Positions 45,588 to 54,924 of a stretch of 64,000 nt of DNA are shown here, in pieces. The position numbers were made by a program, and so were the translations under genes. The DNA lies in contig NZ_CAJHAD010000016.1 of the NCBI RefSeq assembly GCF_904846285.1, positions 1 through 64,000 of the forward strand. The letters are read 5' to 3'. This stretch comes from Psychrobacter immobilis (GTDB taxonomy: Bacteria > Pseudomonadota > Gammaproteobacteria > Pseudomonadales > Moraxellaceae). The notes beneath the pieces were generated by a model. The model was given only the letters and a program-made list of their open reading frames with translations, ran no database searches and was not told where the DNA came from. Positions within the stretch are counted from its first letter, which is position 1, and every line of letters starts with the position of its first letter.

Positions 45588-46751
45588 CTACTCAGCAGGT
45601 AATGTGGTACGGCGTACAGGGTTGACGTTTTGTGGATCGACATCGGCTTCTCTAGCGGCATCGCCGGTGCTCGATTGACTGGTCACGCGTTCAGCTGATG
45701 CTTCAGGTAAACCTAAGCCAACATTGATACCGCTATTAGCGCGCTTAGGAGACATATTTAGAGGTGCATTAGCATTGGCTGCTGCCGCATTATCACTTGG
45801 CAATCTTAATTGGCTGGCATTACGGATCACTTGGGTTTTGGTAGCACCATTGTAATCGCCTGTCGCAACTGAGGTGTCTTTGTTAAAGCGGTTCAATTGC
45901 CCAAAGGTCAATTTAGTAAACAAAGTGCGCTCACGTTTGGTATTGAGTTTGACGCGTCCATCAGCGCTTAGCATATTTGGATAGTTGATTTGCAACAGAG
46001 TTTTATATTCTTTTGCCAAGTCGTCAAGACCGAGTTTTTCATGGCTATAAGCCAATACTGCAAGGGCGTTAGGCACAGATTCACTTAATGGATAATATTG
46101 GAACACCCACTTGGCACGGTTTACCGCAGCGACATACGCTTCACGCTCGATATACCAGTTTGCCGCGCTCATCTCACTTTCAGCAAACTGATTATAGATA
46201 AAGGTCATGCGCTGTGCGGCGTCAGGCGCATAAGGGCTGTTAGGGTATTTATTGATAAGCTCTTGGAAGTTAGCAAAGGCAATACGCAAATAAGCGGTAT
46301 CACGCTCAGCTTGATTGAGCTTAAACAGTTTCAAACCTTCTGATGAGCCTTGCATATTGGCCACACCGCGTACGTAGTAAGCATAGCTGACTTGCGGATT
46401 AGAAGGGTATAGGTTAATAAATTGCTCAGCGCTGGCTGCAGCGGTCTCAAACTTGCCACTTTCGTATTGGGCGTACATCATATCGAGCAATGCTTGTTCG
46501 GCATATTGTCCGGTTGGATAAAAGGTGCGAAGATTGGTTAAATCTTCGATAGCTTGCGTATAGCGACCTTTATCAATCTGGGCGATGGCGCTGTTATAAT
46601 AACCTTGCTCTGACTTCTCAGCAGTTTCAACCGCATCCACGTCTTTACCGCCAGTGAGGTCTTTAAACGTTTGACAACCCACCAAGTTAACGCTTAGCGC
46701 AAGTAGGGTGATTGAGGACAGTTTGATAAACGTATTGCCAACAGCTTGCAT
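45588..46751 (-). CDS. bamD: Outer membrane protein assembly factor BamD
   Basis: BamD is an essential lipoprotein of the BAM complex. From ATG 46751 (387 aa) a signal peptide ends at lipobox N-L-V-G-C (Cys26), and YYNSAIAQIDKGRYTQAIED, DMMYAQYESGKFETAA and SYAYYVRGVANMQG are typical of its tetratricopeptide repeats. A frame stays open up to 46850 but adds a hydrophobic non-signal stretch; GGAGAAG precedes the chosen ATG. The C-terminal 110 residues beyond the repeats are low-complexity (Asn/Ala/Ser/Arg). Divergent from rluD, as in many gammaproteobacteria. Confidence 0.95.
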   Translation of the reverse strand: MQAVGNTFIKLSSITLLALSVNLVGCQTFKDLTGGKDVDAVETAEKSEQGYYNSAIAQIDKGRYTQAIEDLTNLRTFYPTGQYAEQALLDMMYAQYESGKFETAAASAEQFINLYPSNPQVSYAYYVRGVANMQGSSEGLKLFKLNQAERDTAYLRIAFANFQELINKYPNSPYAPDAAQRMTFIYNQFAESEMSAANWYIEREAYVAAVNRAKWVFQYYPLSESVPNALAVLAYSHEKLGLDDLAKEYKTLLQINYPNMLSADGRVKLNTKRERTLFTKLTFGQLNRFNKDTSVATGDYNGATKTQVIRNASQLRLPSDNAAAANANAPLNMSPKRANSGINVGLGLPEASAERVTSQSSTGDAAREADVDPQNVNPVRRTTLPAE

Positions 46752-47422
46752 ACTTCTTCTCCGACACAAGACGCGTAATAGCAGCGACGCTATTAAGCTA
46801 AATAATAAAAGGGTAATAAAGGTAATAATAAAAAACGATGCTTGCGGCATCCGCTAACTGTCTGCTATTGAGTAGGCGCTATCAATAAGCGCACTCATTA
46901 TCAACATGATTTTTATCGAATGCAATTTTGCCAATGTTAATAACATCAATTATTTTAAAAATTCTTATTTTAAAAATCAGTGCCATAGCATACAGCAAAA
47001 CATGGCTTACTTTATAGAATAACGTTTGCTTCGTCTATTTTTTCGTTATCTATTTTGTAGTTAAACGGCCAATACTTTATGTATGATGGCGCTAATGCTT
47101 TATGTATGGTGGCCATGGTGACATTGTTCCGTAGTTTAGCATGAGCCGCCGTCACGAGCGATATTGAATATGGCTGACAGGGGCAAATATACAGTAAATT
47201 ACAGCCAAGTCATATTTTAGAGAGTTAATAGACCGCGTAACCTACATCACCTCAGCGCTAAACAGCCATCTCATAACAATCGTATGACAGTGATAAAATT
47301 ATAGATAACGCACAGCTTCTGTAGGGCTTAGACTTTCAGCGTGTTACACTATGACGATGTGACTATTGCTTTTTTTGACCTTGTTTATTTTTAATGGTCA
47401 GTAAGCGCTAGTCTGCTTCCTT
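46752..47422. other. Divergent region between bamD and rluD
   Basis: About 670 bp that should hold both promoters. AATACTTTATGTATGATGGC (47071-47090) is directly repeated as AATGCTTTATGTATGGTGGC (47094-47113), 23 bp apart. No terminator or frame is seen. Confidence 0.5.
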
Positions 47423-48787
47423 ATGAAGTCGGCTTACAAAACTGTAAGCGACTTTGCTATGTATGAATCCGCTATGAATAATGATGCTATGACGACTAAA
47501 CTACCCAAGAATAAATCCCTAGATGCTGATCTTTCAACATCAGAAGTGCTAACCGCACAAGAGCTATCAGCACAAAAATTAGCCATGAAAGCTTTACCAA
47601 CGAAAGGTTTACCTGTGCAAAAATCAACGATGCCAAATGAGTTGTTAGAGGAAAATGAGCTGCTTGATGACAATGAAAGTGCGCTCGATGAGCAGATACA
47701 AGATATCTCCGATGACGATGACGATGACGATGACGAGCTCGATGAATTGATGGACGGCGACGTGATTGATGATGAAGATGAGGAAAGCGATGGTGCAACG
47801 CCAGTCGCTGGGCAAGCGGTTCCTGTCATCATTGATGTTACACATACGGTAATAGAAGACGAAGCTGGTTTACGTATTGATAAACTGGCGTCAAAAATAT
47901 TTACCGATTTTTCACGTGTACAGCTACAAGGTTGGATTGGTGATGGCAGCTTGCTTTATAACGGTAGTGTACAAAAGCCAAAAATTCGTGTCAAAGCCGG
48001 TGATATCCTGCATTTATCGACGACCCTAGAGCAGCATAGCGAAGATCAGCCAGAGAATATCAACATCGACGTGGTTTATGAAGATGATGATGTCTTAGTG
48101 ATTAATAAACCTGTCGGTATGGTTGTCCATCCTGGCGCTGGCAATCAGACTGGCACCTTGGTAAATGCACTCCTGTATCATTATCCGCAGCAGCACCATC
48201 TGCCGCGTGCCGGATTGGTACACCGTATTGATAAAGATACCTCAGGGCTATTGCTAATTGGTAAAACCAAGCCCGCGCAAATGGCATTGATGGAGCAGCT
48301 AAAAGATAAGTCTGTCTATCGTCATTATCAATGTGTGGTCGCAGGGGATGCGGCAAGTTTATTGCGTCATCGCCGTATTGACGCGCCGATTGGTCGCCAT
48401 CGCAATCAGCGTACCAAAATGACGGTGATGACGGCAGGTCGTGAGGCGGTCACGCATTTATTAACCGTGACCCCGCTTAACGATAACTATTGTTTAGTGG
48501 ACGTCAGTCTAGAGACAGGACGTACGCACCAAATTCGTGTGCATCTTAGCCATATTACCTATCCGATAGTCGGTGACCGCGTATACGGTGGTCGTCGTCA
48601 ATTGCGTGCGGGTTTAACAGAAGTGCAGCGTCAAGCGATTAATAATTTCCCGCGCCAAGCCTTGCATGCTTATACCTTAGGTTTCGTTCATCCAACGACG
48701 GGCGAAGATATCGAAGTCACAACACCAATTCCTGAAGACATGCAGCAATTGATGGCGGTCTTAAGCGATGGTTATGATGAAGAATAA
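47423..48787 (+). CDS. rluD: 23S rRNA pseudouridine synthase RluD with acidic N-terminal extension
   Basis: RluD makes pseudouridine at positions 1911, 1915 and 1917 of 23S rRNA. Residues about 140-210 form the S4-like RNA-binding domain, and the catalytic aspartate is D270 in GLVHRIDKDTSGLL, followed by RTHQIRVHL. The first 135 residues, including a run of Asp (DDDDDDDELDE), are not part of the family, which is about 320-330 aa. Alternative ATGs exist at 47459, 47474 and 47489. pgeF follows after 85 bp. Family is firm, the start is not. Confidence 0.93.
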   Translation: MKSAYKTVSDFAMYESAMNNDAMTTKLPKNKSLDADLSTSEVLTAQELSAQKLAMKALPTKGLPVQKSTMPNELLEENELLDDNESALDEQIQDISDDDDDDDDELDELMDGDVIDDEDEESDGATPVAGQAVPVIIDVTHTVIEDEAGLRIDKLASKIFTDFSRVQLQGWIGDGSLLYNGSVQKPKIRVKAGDILHLSTTLEQHSEDQPENINIDVVYEDDDVLVINKPVGMVVHPGAGNQTGTLVNALLYHYPQQHHLPRAGLVHRIDKDTSGLLLIGKTKPAQMALMEQLKDKSVYRHYQCVVAGDAASLLRHRRIDAPIGRHRNQRTKMTVMTAGREAVTHLLTVTPLNDNYCLVDVSLETGRTHQIRVHLSHITYPIVGDRVYGGRRQLRAGLTEVQRQAINNFPRQALHAYTLGFVHPTTGEDIEVTTPIPEDMQQLMAVLSDGYDEE

Positions 48788-48872
48788 TCATTAATGACTT
48801 AATGATTTTTATTTAAGAAGCATAAATTAGCGGTAATGCTTTAATAATAACGATAAAACTGGTGCACCGACC

Positions 48873-49769
48873 ATGCCTAGCATAACAAACAATCTGCCTA
48901 TTACCTTGCTCGCTCAGCTTGATGACATGGCGGTTTTCCAAACCGCCGCTTTTACTAGCGATGATAATAACGGTGCTAGTGCAGTTAATTTAAAAAATTA
49001 TCGCCCAACAGACGAGAAAAGTCAGACAAGTTATGGCTCGTTAAATTTAGGCTTGCATGTTAATGATAACGCTAAAAAAGTCTTAGACAATCGCATGCGT
49101 CTATTAACGGCTATCAATGAGCAATTAACAGAAAAGCAGCTCAAGCCTATTAATAGCTTGTACTGGGTCAATCAAGTCCATGGTAATCATATCCATGACA
49201 TTGACAAGACAGCGCTCAGTATGGAGCCTATGGCTGCCGATGCCATGGTCAGCCAACAAGCGGACTTGGGGCTTGCGATTATGACCGCCGATTGTGTGCC
49301 GATAGTTTTATATCAAGCAGCAACGGGGCAGATAGCTGCTATCCATGCAGGCTGGCAAGGGCTGGCATGCGGTGTCATAAAAGCAACGGCTGAGCGCTTT
49401 AGCAGTGCTGAACCAATCATGGCATGGATTGGGGTTTGTATCAGTCAAGAAAACTATGAAGTCGGCAGGCAAGTACGAGATAAGCTGCTAGCAGGCTGTA
49501 TCGATAATCAGGCTTTATCAATGCAGCATTTAGAGAGCTTTGAAGAACGTTACGTCTTAGCGTCTGAAGCAGATAAAATTAAGCTGAACTTACCAAGGCT
49601 TGCCGCTGATCAATTAAATAGCGCAGGAATTATAGTCAGCAATGATTCCGCTGTACCTTGCAGCTATGCTGACCCACATTATTATTCTTATCGGCGTCAA
49701 ACGCATCTTGGGCAGCCTGCAACAGGACGTATGGCATTGATTATTAGCCGCAGCGCTTCTATAAAGTAG
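48873..49769 (+). CDS. pgeF: Peptidoglycan editing factor PgeF (YfiH, polyphenol-oxidase fold)
   Basis: A 298-residue PgeF/YfiH protein; in Escherichia coli it removes wrong L-serine-containing muropeptide precursors, and the family is otherwise called laccase-domain or polyphenol oxidase. The GSLNLGLHVND, ADAMVSQQADLGLAIMTADCVPI and HAGWQGLACGVI stretches carry the metal-site histidines and cysteine. It follows rluD as in many gammaproteobacteria. The first 35 residues are an additional polar stretch. Confidence 0.93.
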   Translation: MPSITNNLPITLLAQLDDMAVFQTAAFTSDDNNGASAVNLKNYRPTDEKSQTSYGSLNLGLHVNDNAKKVLDNRMRLLTAINEQLTEKQLKPINSLYWVNQVHGNHIHDIDKTALSMEPMAADAMVSQQADLGLAIMTADCVPIVLYQAATGQIAAIHAGWQGLACGVIKATAERFSSAEPIMAWIGVCISQENYEVGRQVRDKLLAGCIDNQALSMQHLESFEERYVLASEADKIKLNLPRLAADQLNSAGIIVSNDSAVPCSYADPHYYSYRRQTHLGQPATGRMALIISRSASIK

Positions 49770-49898
49770 TTATGCCATAATAAATACGCTAGTTTTCTCG
49801 ATTAGTTAAGAGTTCTGGTCATATTGCGATAGTTCACCGGACTCCCTTCTTTATTTTCTATTTTTACTTCATTTTTAATTGCCATTATTAGAGTTTGT

Positions 49899-50528
49899 AT
49901 GAATACATCTGTCACAGCGTCTGCCATTTCAACCCATGATAATGATGTTGCCAACTTATCGATGGCTGTTATCTACCATAGTAACTACGGCCATACCAAA
50001 CGCGTCGCCGAAGCGGTGGTGATGGGTGCGCGTCAGCAATTAGCGGAAACACAGGTCAAGGCGGTCGATGTTCATGATGTCGATTGGGATTTTTTGGATC
50101 AAGCTGATTTACTGGTGTTTGGTAGCGCCGTGTATATGGGCAGCGTGACGGCAGGTTTTAAGACTTTTATGGATGAGACCTCCAAACGTTGGTATCATCG
50201 GAAATGGGAAGGGAAGTGGTCAGCAGGCTTTGCCAATTCAGGCGGTCTTAGCGGTGATAAGCTTGCCGTCCTACAGCAGATTTGTCTCTATACCATGCAA
50301 CATGGGATGAATTGGATAGGTATGCCGCTCATGCCAACGGGTCATGAAGCGCATGATTTAAACCGTCTCTCAAGTTTTTTGGGTTTGATGACCCAGTCGC
50401 TTGACGGCCCACCTGAGAAAACACCCGGAGAAGGCGATATCAATACCGCTATTTGGTTTGGCGACCATTTGGCTAAGACCATTATTAAACATCAGCCTAA
50501 ACCACAAATAGCAGCTTCTGACAGTTAG
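49899..50528 (+). CDS. Flavodoxin-family NADPH-dependent FMN reductase (WrbA-like)
   Basis: A 209-residue flavodoxin-fold protein. AVIYHSNYGHTKRVAEAVV (about 24-42) is the FMN phosphate-binding loop, followed by GSAVYMGSVTAGFKTFMDET and GWAGFANSGG-like NSGGLSGDK. This fits the WrbA/NAD(P)H:quinone oxidoreductase type IV group that detoxifies quinones. The first 23 residues are a polar addition; ATG codon 23 is an alternative start. It has its own terminator downstream. Confidence 0.85.
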   Translation: MNTSVTASAISTHDNDVANLSMAVIYHSNYGHTKRVAEAVVMGARQQLAETQVKAVDVHDVDWDFLDQADLLVFGSAVYMGSVTAGFKTFMDETSKRWYHRKWEGKWSAGFANSGGLSGDKLAVLQQICLYTMQHGMNWIGMPLMPTGHEAHDLNRLSSFLGLMTQSLDGPPEKTPGEGDINTAIWFGDHLAKTIIKHQPKPQIAASDS

Positions 50529-50569
50529 AGTAAGCAGTCGCTATAGATAATTTATTAAGCGTAAAACAT

Positions 50570-50602
50570 AAAAGCAGATATCCATCCGGTATCTGCTTTT
50601 TT
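50570..50602 (+). terminator. Terminator after the flavodoxin-like gene
   Basis: AAAAGCAGATA and TATCTGCTTTT form a perfect 11-bp stem around a 9-nt loop, followed by a T run; the A run on the other side could also serve the convergent small lipoprotein gene. Confidence 0.88.
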
Positions 50603-50609
50603 ATTGGTT

Positions 50610-50858
50610 TTATGGCGCGTTATTTTGTATTGAGACTTTATCAAAGATACTTTGAGTAGAAATAGTTTTAGTAGGCGCGGTGGTATCAGAAGCAGGTGCA
50701 GTCGTAGCGTATATGCTGTCAACAATGACCGCTTTGGCGGGAACAGTTTGTATAGGAACGTTTTTTACAGGGATGGGACTCTCGACAAATTGAAAAGATT
50801 GGCAAGCTGTCAAAGGCATCGTCGCTGCAAGTAACGTTATAAAGGCAAATGATTTCAT
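50610..50858 (-). CDS. Small lipoprotein of unknown function
   Basis: An 82-residue product with an N-terminal hydrophobic signal and lipobox L-T-A-C (Cys19). The mature 60 residues are rich in Thr, Pro, Val and Ala and have no recognised motif. ATG 50858 was chosen, as the frame open to 50927 adds sequence without a signal. Very low-confidence function; real gene status rests on the signal peptide and the lack of overlap. Confidence 0.65.
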   Translation of the reverse strand: MKSFAFITLLAATMPLTACQSFQFVESPIPVKNVPIQTVPAKAVIVDSIYATTAPASDTTAPTKTISTQSIFDKVSIQNNAP

Positions 50859-51531
50859 AAAACATCTCAGGCGATAAGTAGCACCATTAAAATAGTGCAA
50901 CGTTAAAATAGCGCTCATCATAAACAAAATAAGGTAAGACGCAAAAGAGGATTTGTTAGTAATACAATAATTTTCCTCGAAATCAGGCTGTCACTAACTC
51001 ATAGCTATGTATCTATTATGTACGCTCAAAATTATCAAAAACAACTAATAAAGACAAGTTTTAGAATATAAATCACTCTATATATTCGTTTTCATAAATA
51101 AATTAAGTGTTAATACGACTTTAGTAATTGTTTTTAAAGGGATTTATTGTATTATTTATAATTATAATATAAAAAAGCATATCATCTAACTAAGAGTTAG
51201 CATGGATTCAACGTTTCTTTAAGTTTTGTAAAAACATGCAGTAAATGAGTTACTATTCAAGTAATAGTAGTGAAATAGTCTTACATTAGTGAGGTGAGTA
51301 GACATTCTTTAGTAACTATATTCAATAGCTATATTTATTAACTACTTTTATTAAGTTGTTTTTATCACACTCCTTTATTAAGCATTTATGGACGATTTGC
51401 TACATCATTTAATGGACTATTCGTTGAGTATGACCAGTCGTAAGACTTTACTCAATATCATTTGCTCAACATCAAATGCCTCGTCCCAACAATAATTACA
51501 ACACCCTAGGTGCCAGCTATATGAGGATATT
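50859..51531. other. AT-rich region upstream of the cytochrome c gene
   Basis: Over 670 bp, strongly AT-rich, lying before the amine-oxidase cluster. CTAACT-aag-AGTTAG (51186-51200) is a perfect inverted repeat and a possible operator. No frame or clear promoter pair stands out. Confidence 0.4.
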
Positions 51532-52986
51532 ATGAAGCCACTTTCTGTGATGTTATCGATGCTTGTCATTGGTATGACCTCCAGTGCCGTGATGGCTGAA
51601 GGTGCTAACCTTCCTAATGCCAACTTACCCAATGCTAGCTTGCCTAATGTAAGCCCTGCCAATAGCGAGCTTGTCAATCGCGGTGCCTACATTGCTCGTG
51701 CTGCTGACTGTATGGCCTGCCATGGCGAGAACTACACTGGCGGTACAGCGATTGAAACTCCGATGGGAGATATTTATTCAACCAATATTACCCCTTCTAA
51801 ACGTTACGGTATCGGCAATTATACCGAAGCGGATCTAAAGAACGCTCTACAAAAGGGTCGTGCGCCCAGCCATATGCTGTATCCGGCCATGCCGTACCCT
51901 TCTTATAGTGGTATGAAAGAAGAAGACATCAGCGCATTGTTTGCTTATTTGCAAACTGTACCGGCCGTTGATGAAGCCCCTAAGCAAAAAACTGACCTGC
52001 CATTTCCTTTTAACATCCGTAGCTTAATGCTTGGTTGGAATTTCCTCAATATACCGTCAACTGAAAAGCGTGACGGGCTTAATGAGACGCAAAAACGTGG
52101 TGAATATCTGGTCAACAATCTAGAGCATTGCGGTACTTGTCATACCCCGCGTAATAGCACTATGGGTTTTGATAAAAAAATGTATTTATCAGGCGCGCAG
52201 CTCGGTCATTGGCATGCGCCAAATATCACACCTGATGAATCAAGTGGTATTGGCAGTTGGAGTGAGCAAGATATTGTCACTTATCTACGTACCGGCGAGC
52301 TTGATCAGCGTGCCTATGCTGGTGGTCCGATGGGTGAAGCAGTCGCGCACAGTACGCGTTATCTAAAAAATGAAGATTTGAACGCGATTGCCTCTTATCT
52401 AAAAGCCGTACCTGCTATTCAAACCGATGACAAGGTATCTGCTGTCAATGTGGCACGTTTACCAACACCCATCAATGAATCCATCACTCATGACTTGCTT
52501 GCGCAAAAAGACTACTTAGCCCAAGCAAAAGCAGAAGTTAGCAGCGGTAGTAATTCACCAAAAGCCTTATATCTAGCAGCATGTGGTAGTTGTCATGGGG
52601 TCGACGGTTATGGTCAGCCTGATGCACGTTATGCGCCTATCGTTGGATTGAGTAGTCTTCGCCGCGAAAAGCCTGATGCGCTTGTCAATATGATTCTTCA
52701 CGGTGTAGAAGGGGCGACGAATACGTCACCTATCATGCCAGGATTCTCAGAAGAGCTGAACAGCGAACAGATTGCTGGCATTACCAACTACGTCCGTACC
52801 AGTTTTGGTGGTCATGCAAATAGTGAGGTAAGTGCTGCCGATATCGATCGCATCGCGACGACAGGCGTCGATAAGCCCTTCTTAATTAAGTACGCGGGCT
52901 TACTGGCGATTATCGGTATTATCGTCGCTATTTTTGTCATTATATTTATTATACGAGCCATTTTACGTTCTAAGCGCCGTCGTTAA
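51532..52986 (+). CDS. Membrane-bound triheme cytochrome c
   Basis: A 484-residue protein with a signal peptide (ending near VMA-EGA) and three CxxCH heme c sites: C60-H64, C200-H204 and C351-H355. A C-terminal membrane helix (about 450-472) followed by RSKRRR anchors it with the hemes in the periplasm. This layout is that of cytochrome subunits of alcohol, gluconate or sorbose dehydrogenases, which pass electrons to ubiquinone or an oxidase. An NLPNA repeat near 27-40 is odd. GAGGA precedes the ATG. First gene of the amine oxidase cluster. Confidence 0.92.
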   Translation: MKPLSVMLSMLVIGMTSSAVMAEGANLPNANLPNASLPNVSPANSELVNRGAYIARAADCMACHGENYTGGTAIETPMGDIYSTNITPSKRYGIGNYTEADLKNALQKGRAPSHMLYPAMPYPSYSGMKEEDISALFAYLQTVPAVDEAPKQKTDLPFPFNIRSLMLGWNFLNIPSTEKRDGLNETQKRGEYLVNNLEHCGTCHTPRNSTMGFDKKMYLSGAQLGHWHAPNITPDESSGIGSWSEQDIVTYLRTGELDQRAYAGGPMGEAVAHSTRYLKNEDLNAIASYLKAVPAIQTDDKVSAVNVARLPTPINESITHDLLAQKDYLAQAKAEVSSGSNSPKALYLAACGSCHGVDGYGQPDARYAPIVGLSSLRREKPDALVNMILHGVEGATNTSPIMPGFSEELNSEQIAGITNYVRTSFGGHANSEVSAADIDRIATTGVDKPFLIKYAGLLAIIGIIVAIFVIIFIIRAILRSKRRR

Positions 52987-53199
52987 TGACAAACTAGCTA
53001 TCAGTCATGACTTTTATCATTACGATTTTGATTTAATTTATTTAAATTGGGGCTGTGCAGATAGCAAGAGATTGAATAAAACAGCGGGTTATTAATCTTA
53101 TCAATGCGTTTTGGACCATCATTATAAGACAGGGATTAATGGCAATACGGTAAGTAGGGCAGTTTGGCAAATAAACGCAGAATTAGACCAAGCTGAAAG

Positions 53200-53237
53200 T
53201 TGATAAAAATGCTTATCAATAAAAATAAGCGCTTATT
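53200..53237. promoter_or_regulatory. Two palindromes upstream of the amine oxidase gene
   Basis: TTGATAA-aaatgc-TTATCAA (53200-53219) and the perfect palindrome AATAAGCGCTTATT (53224-53237) lie 55-90 bp before the amine oxidase start. They look like regulator binding sites; which protein binds them is not known. The first also recalls FNR-like TTGAT/ATCAA half sites, with the wrong spacing. Confidence 0.4.
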
Positions 53238-53291
53238 AATACAACCACTGCCTACCGTTATGCACGAACGTCTACTTCAAGGAATATTATT

Positions 53292-54893
53292 ATGAAAGAC
53301 ATGCTTCAATCACCCACGCGGCGCCAACTGCTCTCGATGATTGGTAAAACAGCGGGCGCAACCGCCATGTATCAGGCGATGACGACGTTAGGATTTGCCT
53401 CAGAATCGAGCTTTAAAGAAACCATCGATCTGAAAGGTGCACCGCCGGGCGCTAGTATCGTCATTCTTGGTGCTGGTCTTGGCGGACTGACGGCGGCTTA
53501 CGAGTTACGTAAAGCGGGCTATAACGTCAAAGTCCTCGAGTTCCAAAATCGTGGCGGCGGTCGTAGTTGGACACTCAACAGCGGTGATAAATATACAGAG
53601 CTTGGCGGCGAAGAAGTTACTTGCGATTTCGAAGAGGGTAATTACTTCAATGGTGGACCATGGCGTCTGCCTAGTCATCATTATGCTGTCTTCCATTACT
53701 GCAAACAGTTCGGCGTTGAGATGCAGCCATTTATTCAAACCAATGACCGCGCTTATTTGCACCGTAGTACCCATTTTAATGGTGTGCCGCAGCGCTTGGG
53801 TGATGTAAAAAATGATATCCAAGGCCATGTGTCTGAGCTTTTATCAAAAGCGGTGAATGTTGGCGGACTTGATCGCTCAGTTAATAAAGAAGATAAAGAG
53901 AAGCTACTAGAAGGCTTAAAAGGTTGGGGTGTGCTCGATAAAGATTATCGCTACCGCGCCAGCAATGCGACCAGTAAGCATCGTGGTTATAGTGTTTTTC
54001 CGGGTGGTGGCTTGATGCCTGATGAAACCCCATCAAAGCCTTTGCCTATCAGTGAGATATTAGATTCAGGCATGTGGGCAGATATTTATGGCAACCACAT
54101 GACCTATGCGCATCAGCCAACGATGTTTCAGCCTGTTGGCGGTATGGGTAAAATCGGCGATGCGTTCACTCGCGAATGCCGCGATATGATTGAGTTTAAT
54201 GCCAAAGTTACTAAGATTCATCAAGATGAAAGCGGCGTTACCGTAGATTATGTTGATAGCAACAGCCCAAATGGCGCGACCAAAACCATCCGTGCTGATT
54301 GGTGTGTGTGTAATATTCCTCTAACGGTACTGACCCAACTTGACATCAATGTCTCAAAACCCATGAAAGAAGCGATGGCAGCGGTACCTTATGAGACTTC
54401 TTATAAAGTAGGCTTAGAGTTCAATCGCCGCTTTTGGGAAGAGGATGAATGGATTTATGGCGGTTTGACTTATACTGATATGCCTATTGCACAGATTGCT
54501 TATCCTTCAGAAAATATGTTCAAAGACGGTACGGGGGTATTACTAGGCGCGTATGGCTATGGCCCAACCTCTTATAAATTTAATACTTTAACCCCGCAAG
54601 AGCGCATTAATGTCGCGCTTGCTTACGGTAAATATATCCATCCTCAGTATCCAAAAGAGTTCCGTGCCGGTACGTCAGTGGTATGGCACCGTATCCCATG
54701 GACACTTGGTTGTTATGGTATTTGGAATGAGTCGACTCGTCGTCAGCATTACGACACCTTGTGCAGTATTGATAACCGTATTGTACTGACGGGCGAGCAT
54801 TGCTCACACATTCCGGCATGGCAAGAAGGCGCTATTTTATCTGGTATGGATGCCGCCAAGCGCCTACACCAAAAAGCAAAAATGCTGGGTTAA
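53292..54893 (+). CDS. Tat-exported flavin amine oxidase/dehydrogenase
   Basis: A 533-residue FAD enzyme. A twin-arginine signal (S-P-T-R-R-Q-L-L, with R10-R11) precedes the FAD site VILGAGLGGLTAAYELRKAG (about 57-76) and EFQNRGGGRSWT. C-terminal YGYGPTSYKF, GTSVVWHRIPWTLGCYGIWN and TGEHCSHIPAWQEGAILSG complete the amine-oxidase domain. Export to the periplasm and flanking cytochrome c genes suggest that it works as a dehydrogenase passing electrons to cytochrome c, as known for nicotine oxidoreductase NicA2 with CycN; this is inference. Substrate unknown. AAGGA precedes the ATG. Confidence 0.9.
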   Translation: MKDMLQSPTRRQLLSMIGKTAGATAMYQAMTTLGFASESSFKETIDLKGAPPGASIVILGAGLGGLTAAYELRKAGYNVKVLEFQNRGGGRSWTLNSGDKYTELGGEEVTCDFEEGNYFNGGPWRLPSHHYAVFHYCKQFGVEMQPFIQTNDRAYLHRSTHFNGVPQRLGDVKNDIQGHVSELLSKAVNVGGLDRSVNKEDKEKLLEGLKGWGVLDKDYRYRASNATSKHRGYSVFPGGGLMPDETPSKPLPISEILDSGMWADIYGNHMTYAHQPTMFQPVGGMGKIGDAFTRECRDMIEFNAKVTKIHQDESGVTVDYVDSNSPNGATKTIRADWCVCNIPLTVLTQLDINVSKPMKEAMAAVPYETSYKVGLEFNRRFWEEDEWIYGGLTYTDMPIAQIAYPSENMFKDGTGVLLGAYGYGPTSYKFNTLTPQERINVALAYGKYIHPQYPKEFRAGTSVVWHRIPWTLGCYGIWNESTRRQHYDTLCSIDNRIVLTGEHCSHIPAWQEGAILSGMDAAKRLHQKAKMLG

Positions 54894-54924
54894 TATGAAT
54901 AACTATAAGAATTCAGAGGCTATC

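Noticed and set aside
47434..47845. Three overlapping open frames on the minus strand opposite rluD, one of them Ser-rich.
   Set aside because: They are the complement of the Asp/Glu-rich codons of the RluD extension; poly-Ser and poly-His translations arise from GAT/GAC runs. No ribosome binding sites.
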